Assembly: GCA_964432565.1 (NCBI GenBank)
Contig: CAYSOA010000010.1
Coordinates: forward strand, 8,013 to 72,012
DNA from: CAIOHW01 sp964432565
GTDB taxonomy: Bacteria; Bdellovibrionota; UBA1018
Direction: 5' to 3'
DNA: 64,000 bases
A program made the position numbers and the translations under genes. Below the pieces are notes generated by a model. The model had not been told where the DNA came from. It did no database searches and worked only from the letters and a program-made list of their open reading frames with translations. Shown here piece by piece: positions 1 through 7,451 of this stretch; position 1 is the stretch's first letter; the number at the start of each line of letters is the position of its first letter.

Positions 1-844
1 CGGGATCGACGAGGAGGATGCCCATTTTGCCCGCGCGCTTCTCTGTTTTTGCAGTCAGAAGCTGCTCGCGCAGGTGGTCTAGTGAGCCGAGGAATAGTGG
101 CTTTCGCGGGGCGTAGTGGCTGGCCAGCATCCCTGGGGCGATTTCGGCCGAGGATCGCGATTTTGTAGTCAGGTCGGGTAGGCGCACCTCGAGTCCGGTC
201 ACTTCAGAAATTTCTGCAAGCGAGATGGCACCGGGACGAAGCAAGGTGAGGCCGGCATCGGGTGCCACGTGTACGATTGTGCTTTCGAGCCCCACCTCAC
301 ACGGGCCACCCTCGAGAACATAATCGACGCGACCGTCCAGCTCGCTCGAGACTGCCGAGGAAGTCGTGGGACTGATGCGCCCGAATTGATTCGCACTGGG
401 AGCGGCAAGGGGAAGCTGCAGGGCTCGGAGCAGATCCTGCGCCAGGGCATGCCGGGGCATGCGCACTCCGACGGTGTCGAGGCCGCTTGTGACCAGATCG
501 GGAATTCGTACACCTCGCGGAAGAATCAGGGTCAGCGGGCCCGGCCAGAAGGCCTGCATGAGCCGTTCGGCCGCCTGTCTGGAATTTTCACTCAGCAGCG
601 AGCTGTTCGTAATGCCGCGCTCGTCGAGCTTTCTCAGGCTGGCCCACCCTGACGGTACGTGCACGATGAGGGGGTCAAAGGTGGGGCGATTCTTGGCGGC
701 AAAAATCTTCGCGACCGCCTGTTCGTCGGAGGCGACGGCTGCCAGGCCGTAGACCGTTTCGGTGGGGATTGCCAGAATCTGTCCCGATCGCAACAGAGCA
801 GCGCATTTCTCGATGCTCTTGAGTCCGCCAGAAAGTACCTTCAT
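1..844 (-). CDS. tsaC: Threonylcarbamoyl-AMP synthase, Sua5/YrdC type (3' end cut)
   Basis: Makes threonylcarbamoyl-AMP from threonine, bicarbonate and ATP, the first step of the tRNA t6A37 modification in the cytoplasm. Translating the minus strand from the ATG at 844 gives a YrdC domain with IPTETVYGLAA near residue 27 and the KNRPTFDPLIVHV strand that binds ATP and threonine. The motif APGMLASHYAPRKP near residue 225 marks the linker into the C-terminal Sua5 domain, so this is the long two-domain form rather than the short TsaC form. The C-terminus lies beyond the window. Its ATG overlaps the murF stop as ATGA (841-844), so it is probably translated with murF. Confidence 0.9.
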   Translation of the reverse strand, partial: MKVLSGGLKSIEKCAALLRSGQILAIPTETVYGLAAVASDEQAVAKIFAAKNRPTFDPLIVHVPSGWASLRKLDERGITNSSLLSENSRQAAERLMQAFWPGPLTLILPRGVRIPDLVTSGLDTVGVRMPRHALAQDLLRALQLPLAAPSANQFGRISPTTSSAVSSELDGRVDYVLEGGPCEVGLESTIVHVAPDAGLTLLRPGAISLAEISEVTGLEVRLPDLTTKSRSSAEIAPGMLASHYAPRKPLFLGSLDHLREQLLTAKTEKRAGKMGILLVDP

Positions 845-2367
845 GAGCGAGTGAGCTCCTGCCAGACGGTTTCCATTCTCATGCTGCGAGAACCCTTGAT
901 GAGTACGACAGCTCCCGCGCTGAGCAGGGATCGGGCTCGCGAGGAAAGCTCGGCCAGTGATTCGTGATGCTCGAGAACTCCCGAAAATCCTCGGGCCTGA
1001 AGCGCATCGAAAAGGCTCTTCATCCTCGAGCCATGAAGCAGCACGATGCTTGCTCCCGAGTGTTCGAGCGGTTCTGCCAGCTCCGCGTGAAACTTCAGTT
1101 CGTCGGGGCCGAGCTCCTTCATGTCGGCCAGACAGGCCATGCGAACTGATCTGCGTTCTCCGGTTTGAGAAAGGAGTTCGAACGCCGCCTTCATCGAGAC
1201 CGGACTCGCATTGTAGTAGTCGCAGATGGCGATCGAGCCCACCCCTGTTTCGATCAAGCCTGCGCTCGCTTCTGCTGGAGCGGGAATGATTCGAATCTGC
1301 GAACGTCCCTCGGCGCCTTCGAAGGTGGCGATGCCCCGAAGGAGCTCTTCGGGAGTCATCCCCAGCGACGCTGCAGTGGTCACGGCCGCGAGCAGGTTCT
1401 GTGCGTTATGGCGACCCGGAAGGGGGACGTCGAGCGACAGCAGCGGAGCGCTCGGCGACGCTGGCGAGTCACCCCAGTACACGTCGAGCTTGCCGGGGCC
1501 TGCGCCGGCCGGGGGAATGAAGCGACCTTCGAGATGCCGCGACGGGATCGCGTTGCGGTGAGGTTGGACCTCGGTGGACTCGAGCGAAAAGCTATAGGGC
1601 TGATGCAGCATCGGCAGCTTCGGAGCGATCCACGGATCATCCAGATTGACGATGCAAAGACCGCCCTGCTCGTCGGTCAGTGAAAGGGCCATGTTTTCTT
1701 CGCGGGCAACCGTGGCCACATCTTGAAGATTTTCGAGATGCTCGGGGCCGATCACCGTCAAAAGCGCGTGGGTGGGGGCGACCAGCGGAACATGGCGAGC
1801 CATGGCACCCACGTCGTCGATTCCCACTTCGATGACGGCGGCTCCGTGCTCGGCGCGAAGCCCGATCAAGGTCATGGGAATTCCTAGAAAACCGTTTTCA
1901 CTGCCCTGGGTGCGATGAACCAGAGGGTGGCGTCCGCGCAGTAGGGCGGCCAGGAGCTCCTTGGTGGTGGTCTTGCCGTTTGATCCGGCCACGAGGATGA
2001 CGGGAATGTCGAAGCGCCGTCGCCACGCACCGGCGAGCGAGCGAAAGGCCTCGACGACATCAGGCACTCCAAAGAACCGCACCTCGGGGTGGGCGGACAC
2101 GAGGCCATGGCTTTCGAGATGGGCCTTCTCTGCAAGGACGCCGCGAGCTCCCGAAGCGATCGCCGCTTCGATGAACCTATGGCCGTCGAAACTCTCGCCA
2201 CGGATGGCCACGAAGAGGGCCCCCGCGGTGATCCGTCGCGAATCCGTCAGGATTTGGGTGAAGGATGTGTTCGGGGCGTTCGAGGGCAGACCCAGCACGC
2301 TCTCGACCCAGCCCGACTCAAAGGAGGTCGCATCAGAAGGGGAGGAGTCGTCCGTCTTTTGATTCAC
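841..2367 (-). CDS. murF: UDP-N-acetylmuramoyl-tripeptide--D-alanyl-D-alanine ligase
   Basis: Adds D-Ala-D-Ala to UDP-MurNAc-tripeptide using ATP, the last cytoplasmic step of peptidoglycan precursor synthesis. The 508-residue product has the Mur-ligase N-terminal domain (LTDSRRITAGALFVAIRGE region near residue 40), the ATP-binding loop GSNGKTTT at 128-135, and C-terminal ligase motifs including ICDYYNASPVSMKAA. It is slightly longer than the usual about 450 residues. The GTG start at 2367 has an AAAGGTG ribosome site about 7 bases upstream and lies inside the end of the upstream gene (35-base overlap). No other cell-wall cluster genes are adjacent; downstream is tsaC, overlapping by 4 bases. 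Confidence 0.95.
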   Translation of the reverse strand: MNQKTDDSSPSDATSFESGWVESVLGLPSNAPNTSFTQILTDSRRITAGALFVAIRGESFDGHRFIEAAIASGARGVLAEKAHLESHGLVSAHPEVRFFGVPDVVEAFRSLAGAWRRRFDIPVILVAGSNGKTTTKELLAALLRGRHPLVHRTQGSENGFLGIPMTLIGLRAEHGAAVIEVGIDDVGAMARHVPLVAPTHALLTVIGPEHLENLQDVATVAREENMALSLTDEQGGLCIVNLDDPWIAPKLPMLHQPYSFSLESTEVQPHRNAIPSRHLEGRFIPPAGAGPGKLDVYWGDSPASPSAPLLSLDVPLPGRHNAQNLLAAVTTAASLGMTPEELLRGIATFEGAEGRSQIRIIPAPAEASAGLIETGVGSIAICDYYNASPVSMKAAFELLSQTGERRSVRMACLADMKELGPDELKFHAELAEPLEHSGASIVLLHGSRMKSLFDALQARGFSGVLEHHESLAELSSRARSLLSAGAVVLIKGSRSMRMETVWQELTRS

Positions 2368-2935
2368 CGGTTTTCACCTTTCGTTTTTGAGGATTCGCGA
2401 GGGCTTCGAGGTCGGGATAGAATAGCTGATTCAATACCAGGCGCTCTGCCAGCCTGGCAAAGACCCTTCCTTTCGGTCCCGAGGTCGTCGCTCGCAGGGT
2501 TCCTCGAATGAGGGTGCCCTGCCCTTCGGGCTGCGGCAAGAGCTCGATCGTCCACGAGATCGCCGAAAAGAGTCGGTTGAGTCGGCCCTTCGACTCGTGC
2601 TCGAGGCGGACTGTCAGCGTCCCAGTAGGAGTGGGAAGGACGGCCAGCTCGAGCTCGAAGCGCTTCCATTCCTTCTTGGGAGGCTCAAGAAAGAGGCGCA
2701 CTCGGCGCGGCCCCTCAGAAATCAGCTCGGAGCGGATCGTATTGAAGTGCCACTGGGGCCAATCGCTCGTGTTTTGCAGCTCGGCCTGCAGCTCTTGAAT
2801 GGGAAGGGGGGATTCGACCCGGCGCTCGAAGCGGGCCTCGAAGTCGGGACCGCGTGACAACAGGCCGAACAGGGCGACCATCATTAGGACGCCTGCCAGC
2901 ATGAAGGCCAGAATGCGGCGAGTGTGCGGGTGCAT
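2333..2935 (-). CDS. Membrane-anchored SRPBCC (START/polyketide-cyclase fold) protein
   Basis: A 200-residue protein with one N-terminal hydrophobic helix (about residues 8-26) followed by a domain whose opening pattern (FERRVESPLPIQELQAEL ... WPQWH) resembles the SRPBCC fold, which binds hydrophobic ligands. The alternation of beta strands (ELELAVL, GTLTVRLEHE, WTIELLPQ, GTLIRGTLRA) and a long C-terminal helix also fits. No catalytic residues can be named, and the ligand is unknown. It is the first gene of a minus-strand run with murF and tsaC and overlaps murF by 35 bases. The family call is by pattern only. Confidence 0.55.
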   Translation of the reverse strand: MHPHTRRILAFMLAGVLMMVALFGLLSRGPDFEARFERRVESPLPIQELQAELQNTSDWPQWHFNTIRSELISEGPRRVRLFLEPPKKEWKRFELELAVLPTPTGTLTVRLEHESKGRLNRLFSAISWTIELLPQPEGQGTLIRGTLRATTSGPKGRVFARLAERLVLNQLFYPDLEALANPQKRKVKTGESKDGRLLPF

Positions 2936-2992
2936 GGGTTTCGTTTACCATGAGGGCTTGGCTGCAGCGAGGAACTTGGCTAGGGGAGAGGC

Positions 2993-3640
2993 ATGACCCC
3001 TGATGCCCTGCCCTCGGCCGAGCCTCGATTGCTGGCGGAGACCCCCGACTGGTGGGTCGTCGATAAACCGGCTCGCTGGCTCAGCGTGCCCGGTAGATCG
3101 GAGCGGCCCGTGGTCGTCGACTGGCTTCGCGATCTCAGAGGGGACGCCTGGGTGGTGCATCGCCTGGATGAAGAAACATCGGGCGTCCTGCTTTTTGCCC
3201 GCTCGGCGGAGGCCCATCGTCGGGCCTGTGCGTGGTTTGCCGAGCATCGGGTTCGCAAAGTTTACGAGTTTCTGGCGTCGGGGGCTCCGCGCCTACCCGT
3301 GTTTCGAGTGGACCAGCCGATCGAAGGCAAGGCCTCGTGCACCCAGTTCGAGGTCATCGAGCGATTTCAAGGGCTGGGGTTTCGAGGGCGAGCACGGCCC
3401 GTCTCGGGGAGGCGCCATCAGATTCGGCTGCACCTGTCGTCGCTGGGACATCCGATTTGGGGAGATCGGCGCTACGGGGGGACTCCGGTGGCAGGCGCGG
3501 ACCGCGTCGCCCTTCATGCCGGTTCGCTTGTCCTGCCGACTGGTGAGACGTTCGAAAGTGCGGTTCCCGCCGACTTTGCCTCCTGGATGGACCAGGCTCG
3601 AACCGGCGGGGCTCGTGAGGGGGCGGGGGCATCGTCATGA
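2993..3640 (+). CDS. RluA-family pseudouridine synthase
   Basis: Isomerises uridine to pseudouridine in structured RNA. The catalytic motif HRLDEETSGVLLFA holds the essential Asp near residue 60, and the later motif GRRHQIRLHLSSLGHPIWGDRRYGG is the standard RluA motif III. At 215 residues it has no S4 RNA-binding domain, like RluA/TruC types rather than RluC/RluD. The ATG is preceded by a GGGGAGAGG ribosome site. The stop overlaps the start of the next gene as ATGA, coupling it to an rRNA methyltransferase, which suggests an rRNA target. It is one of three RluA paralogues in this window; the exact modified site cannot be told. Confidence 0.9.
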   Translation: MTPDALPSAEPRLLAETPDWWVVDKPARWLSVPGRSERPVVVDWLRDLRGDAWVVHRLDEETSGVLLFARSAEAHRRACAWFAEHRVRKVYEFLASGAPRLPVFRVDQPIEGKASCTQFEVIERFQGLGFRGRARPVSGRRHQIRLHLSSLGHPIWGDRRYGGTPVAGADRVALHAGSLVLPTGETFESAVPADFASWMDQARTGGAREGAGASS

Positions 3641-4632
3641 AAGAGCGCCTGAGCTCAGCCTGGTCGAGGCGCCTGAAAACCTGGGAGACGCTCGGTTTCG
3701 AGGGAGCGCTTCGAGTGTTTTACGGCCCAGGCGAAGCCCCGCTCTCGGAGCCTGCCTCAAACTGGGCCGTGGATGCGTATGGAAGCTATCTCTGGATCAC
3801 GGAGTGGGAGGGAAGAGGTGCTGCTTCAGCTTCTCTCGAAGCCGTGTGCGAAGCGACTCGGCAGGTTTATGAACCTCTGGGGTTTCGAGGTGCGGTCGTC
3901 CTGACGCGTCCGCGACAGGGCGTTCCGCAGATGCCCCAACCGCTTTGGGGGGAGGAGCCGCCCGAGGCCTTTACGATCGTCGAAGGGCCAGAGGCGCATC
4001 GTCTGCGGTTTGAGATCCGGCTTCGAGAGGGCCGGCATCCCGGTCTTTTTCTGGATCACCAGCCGCTTCGGGATTGGCTGGCCCGTTCGTGCGGCCAGGT
4101 GCGGGGGGCTCGGGTTCTCAACACCTTCGCCTATACAGGGAGCCTCGGAATCGCCGCCTGGAAGGGGGGGGCATCTGAACTGACGACGCTCGATCTTTCG
4201 AAGCCCACGATCGAGTGGGCAAGGCGCAACGGGGCTCTCAATGACATCGAACCTTCGCGTTCGCGCTGGTTTGCCGGTGATTTTTTCGAGGAAGTTCCGA
4301 GGCTCGCGCGCCGCGGTGAGCGTTTTGGGGTGGTGATTTCTGATCCCCCTTCGTTTTCGCGCGGGCATCGCCGCACCTTTTCGACCCAGAAGGATCTCGT
4401 GGCGCTGCATGAGGCGCTGCTATCGGTATTGGCTCCCGGAGGAGTGCTCGTGACGTCGATCAATTCGGCCAACGTTTCGGTAAGAAAGTTCGAGGCCGAA
4501 GTGCTCGAGGCGGCGGCAAGGTCGGGACGTCGGCTCGAAAGAATTCGTGTCATCGAACAGCCCGACAGTTTCCCGCATCAGCGGCAGAATCCCGCTTCGA
4601 ACTATCTCAAGGGATTCGTCTTCGAGGGCTGA
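3637..4632 (+). CDS. Class I SAM-dependent rRNA methyltransferase (RlmI/RlmK-like)
   Basis: A 331-residue methyltransferase. The Rossmann core shows the SAM-binding motif VLNTFAYTGSLGIAAWKGG, an acidic motif II (LTTLDLSKPTIEWARRN) and the catalytic-loop motif VISDPPSFSRG, with GLFLDHQPLRDWL just before the core as in RlmI/RlmK cytosine- or guanine-methyltransferases of 23S rRNA. The N-terminal about 120 residues differ from the PUA domain of RlmI, so substrate choice may differ. It is translationally coupled to the upstream pseudouridine synthase by an ATGA overlap. Its last 31 bases overlap the convergent rluA-like gene. Confidence 0.8.
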   Translation: MKERLSSAWSRRLKTWETLGFEGALRVFYGPGEAPLSEPASNWAVDAYGSYLWITEWEGRGAASASLEAVCEATRQVYEPLGFRGAVVLTRPRQGVPQMPQPLWGEEPPEAFTIVEGPEAHRLRFEIRLREGRHPGLFLDHQPLRDWLARSCGQVRGARVLNTFAYTGSLGIAAWKGGASELTTLDLSKPTIEWARRNGALNDIEPSRSRWFAGDFFEEVPRLARRGERFGVVISDPPSFSRGHRRTFSTQKDLVALHEALLSVLAPGGVLVTSINSANVSVRKFEAEVLEAAARSGRRLERIRVIEQPDSFPHQRQNPASNYLKGFVFEG

Positions 4633-5288
4633 GGCAGATCCGCAGGGAGTGGACACTCGAACTCCAGTGTTTCTCCACTCATTGGATGCGGAAACCGAAT
4701 GCGATGAGAGTGCAGGGCGGTTCTCGAGAAGGGGATCCGCGCGCCGTACTTTCGGTCGCCCAGAAGCGGGTGGCCCCGCGATGCCGCCTGCGCACGAATC
4801 TGGTGTGCGCGACCTGTTTCGAGCGTGAACTCGCAGAGCGTGATCGGTTTTCCCTCGAGCGTGCTCGATGCGATCGGACGGGCCTGCATCAGCGCCTGTC
4901 GGGCGCCTCGGTCGCGGGCCGTCGCGACCCGAGTGACGTTGCGTTCTTCGTCTCGAAGTAACCAGTCGGACCAGCTCAGACTGCCCTCGCCGCAGTCCGG
5001 CTGGAGGTCGCCTTCGAGCCAGCCCAGATAGGAGCGTTCGAGTGCGCCCGACTGCAGGGCGCGGGTCAGGCGCTCGGCCGACTTGCTGCGTTTGGCGACG
5101 ACGAGGATTCCGGACGTGTTTCGGTCGAGCCGGTGAACCAGGCCGACATAGTGGCGCCCGAAATGGGCTCGAAGCAGGTCGACCAGGTTTTCGTCGCCCG
5201 TATGCTCTCCCTGCGACAGCAGTCCCGCTGGCTTGCAGAGCACGATCAGGTGGACGTCCTCGAAGAGAACCGGAAACGAGAGAGCCAT
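4602..5288 (-). CDS. RluA-family pseudouridine synthase
   Basis: A 228-residue RNA pseudouridine synthase. It has the opening VLFEDVHLIVLCKPAGLLSQ, the catalytic motif VHRLDRNTSGILVVAK, and the late motif GRAHQIRAQAASRGHPLLGDRKYGA. There is no S4 domain. The open frame extends upstream to 5591, but that part is proline/arginine-rich and lies inside comM; the ATG at 5288 starts just before the conserved fold and 11 bases after the comM stop, so I prefer it. It is the last gene of a minus-strand set with the DnaJ-like gene and comM. Confidence 0.88.
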   Translation of the reverse strand: MALSFPVLFEDVHLIVLCKPAGLLSQGEHTGDENLVDLLRAHFGRHYVGLVHRLDRNTSGILVVAKRSKSAERLTRALQSGALERSYLGWLEGDLQPDCGEGSLSWSDWLLRDEERNVTRVATARDRGARQALMQARPIASSTLEGKPITLCEFTLETGRAHQIRAQAASRGHPLLGDRKYGARIPFSRTALHSHRIRFPHPMSGETLEFECPLPADLPQPSKTNPLR

Positions 5289-5298
5289 GGCCAAAGAG

Positions 5299-6963
5299 CT
5301 AGACCGCGGGTGGGCTCGGGTCAACTGCACTTCTGGCTCTGGCACCCGAAGAGCGCAGCTCGGTGCGAAACAGGCTGTGAAGCCAGGATTCCGCCGACCC
5401 GCGCTGGGCTTCTCGAAAGTGCCGCCGTTCGGGAAGAGCGGGAGCAGAGGTTGATGGGTCCCATGCGGCGAGGGTGAGGGCCACTCGCATTTCCTTGTGT
5501 CGACGTCTGAGGCTGGCCTCGCGAGGGCGGGGCGTGTCCTTCCAGATCTCGGCAATTCGGGGTTCGCTGTCGAGGATCGCCTCGACTTCACCAGCGGAGA
5601 GCCTGCCGGGCGGCTTTCCCCAACGCTTCTTCAGGCTCTCGCGACAGCGCTCGACACGTTCGACGAACTCGGGCTGTCGCGCCTGGACCGCGCTCTCTGT
5701 CCTTGCGTGACTCTCGGGGCGCTCGGTGACGAGTTGAACGAGGTCGATTCGGTCGAGGATCGGGCCGGACAGTCGTGAGAGGTAGTCCTCACGGGACGTG
5801 TCGGTGCAGCGGCACAGACTGGTTCGGTGCGAGGCGTGCGGACCCTGGTCGTTTCTCCAGGCTCGCGGCCAGCCTCCGCAGCGGCAAAGGTTGGCCGAAG
5901 CGGCCAATTGAAAGCGGGCCGGAAGATCGATGCGAAGCTGGGCGCGCAGGAGGTGGATCCTTCCGCTTTCCATCGGATCGCGCAGGCATTCTCGGGCATC
6001 CCGGGGCCACTCCAGAAACTCATCGGCGACGAGTGTTCCGCCGTGGGCCTGCGAGCACTCCCCGGGGCGCAGCTCTCCCCGATGGACGCCGCCCATCAGC
6101 GCCTCGGGGCGAATTTGCGGCGAAACGACTCGCACCGGAGCATGTCGCCGAATGAGGGGGGTTCTGGGCTGGAGCAGCTCTTCCATCAACAGACTTTCGA
6201 GCAGTTCGGTGTTGGAGAGCGGTGCCTGCAGGGCATGCATCCATTGCAGCGCCGCCGTCTTTCCGGTTCCTTTTGGGCCGAGCAGCAGCAGATGGTGGGC
6301 CCCGGCCGCGGCGATGCCGAGGGTGCGTTCGAGATCACCCGGAAGGGTCAGCAGATCGCGGGTGTCGGGCGAGGGAAGGGGGAGGGACTGTGGGGTGACG
6401 ACTGCCCGGGGAGGATCGAAGTGGGATTGCAGCAGTTCGATGCCGTCGATCAGATGATCGATCAGGTGGACGCGAAGCCGCGTGGCTCCGAGCAGTGACA
6501 GGGCGCGCGACGCCGATTCGCGGTCATCGCCCGATAGGACAATGTCGGTGGCTTCGGATTCTAACGCTGCCATCAGGGTTCTTAGAATTCGTCCTGACGA
6601 ACGAACGGTGCCGTCGAGGGACAGTTCTCCCGAGGCGACGATCCTTCGAGAGGGCGGCCTTTTTCCACGAGTTCCGTCCGACTTTTCCATGGAATGCGCC
6701 ATGACTGCGAGGGCAATGGCCAGGTCGGTTCCGGTTCCCTGCTTGCGCACTCCTGCAGGAGACAGATTTACGAGAACCCGCTTTCGTGGAAACTCAAGAC
6801 CACTGGCTTCGATCGCTGCGCGTACCCGCTCGCACGACTCGATGATCTCAGGTCCGGGAAGACCGACGACCCGAAAGCTGGGAATGGCCAGGGCCGTCCA
6901 GACCTCGATGAGTTGAAGTTCGGGTTGAAGCTGGCGATGCAGAGGTGCTGAAAATGTGAACAT
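5299..6963 (-). CDS. comM: ComM/YifB family Mg-chelatase-like AAA+ ATPase
   Basis: ComM is a hexameric helicase that promotes branch migration when incoming DNA is integrated during natural transformation. The 554-residue protein has the family order: an N-terminal Lon-like fold (GLPGPEIIESCERVRAAI, NLSPAGVRKQGTGTDLAIAL), Walker A GPKGTGKTA near residue 230, a Cys pair region (CRCGGWP ... SLCRCTD) and YLSRLSGPILDRIDLVQLV, which are diagnostic. The C-terminal helical domain is somewhat degenerate but present. comEC lies nearby on the other strand, which supports a role in DNA uptake. Confidence 0.93.
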   Translation of the reverse strand: MFTFSAPLHRQLQPELQLIEVWTALAIPSFRVVGLPGPEIIESCERVRAAIEASGLEFPRKRVLVNLSPAGVRKQGTGTDLAIALAVMAHSMEKSDGTRGKRPPSRRIVASGELSLDGTVRSSGRILRTLMAALESEATDIVLSGDDRESASRALSLLGATRLRVHLIDHLIDGIELLQSHFDPPRAVVTPQSLPLPSPDTRDLLTLPGDLERTLGIAAAGAHHLLLLGPKGTGKTAALQWMHALQAPLSNTELLESLLMEELLQPRTPLIRRHAPVRVVSPQIRPEALMGGVHRGELRPGECSQAHGGTLVADEFLEWPRDARECLRDPMESGRIHLLRAQLRIDLPARFQLAASANLCRCGGWPRAWRNDQGPHASHRTSLCRCTDTSREDYLSRLSGPILDRIDLVQLVTERPESHARTESAVQARQPEFVERVERCRESLKKRWGKPPGRLSAGEVEAILDSEPRIAEIWKDTPRPREASLRRRHKEMRVALTLAAWDPSTSAPALPERRHFREAQRGSAESWLHSLFRTELRSSGARARSAVDPSPPAV

Positions 6964-7020
6964 GCAGGCCCGCAGTTCGAGAGGCGTGCCAGAATGCGCC
7001 GACGACCGATTGCGCCGGAG

Positions 7021-7437
7021 TCACTTGGAGAGGTTCAAATTTTTGAGCATCTGCTCGCGGGCATTGTTGAGCGTTTCTGCGACCTTCTGTGCTTCGTACC
7101 ATTCGCGAGAGCCCTGCGGACCCATCGCATCGGGGTGAAACCGTTTGATGAGGGCACGGTGCGCCCGCCGGATTTCAAGCTCGCTGGCGTCTTTTCGGAC
7201 GCCGAGGATCTCGTGCGGTTGGCCGGTAAACACGAAGCCCGAGAGCAGACGTGCGGGTTGCTCCCGGTCGCGCGCCTTGCGCTTTTCAGGCGGGACGGGA
7301 CCGGTTCGGCGAGCGAAGGCGTCGCGCCGAAACTGCGATTCGCGGCTGTTCTGCTTGAAAAAGCGCATCACCACCAGAACCAGAATTCCGAGAAGCAAAA
7401 TCTGCAGTGCCCCGAACTGCTCGGGTCCGAATTTCAT
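7021..7437 (-). CDS. Membrane-anchored DnaJ (J-domain) protein
   Basis: A 138-residue protein with an N-terminal transmembrane helix (about residues 10-26, ALQILLLGILVLVVMRFF) and a C-terminal J-domain (about 75-138). The J-domain carries the HPD tripeptide in RFHPDAMGPQG, needed to stimulate an Hsp70 ATPase, preceded by helix II residues RRAHRALIK. A basic linker joins the two parts. It is the first gene of a minus-strand set with comM; its ATG lies only 14 bases from the comEC start on the other strand, so the two genes share a very short divergent control region or use promoters inside each other. Confidence 0.8.
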   Translation of the reverse strand: MKFGPEQFGALQILLLGILVLVVMRFFKQNSRESQFRRDAFARRTGPVPPEKRKARDREQPARLLSGFVFTGQPHEILGVRKDASELEIRRAHRALIKRFHPDAMGPQGSREWYEAQKVAETLNNAREQMLKNLNLSK

Positions 7438-7451
7438 TTCTTGATTATGGC

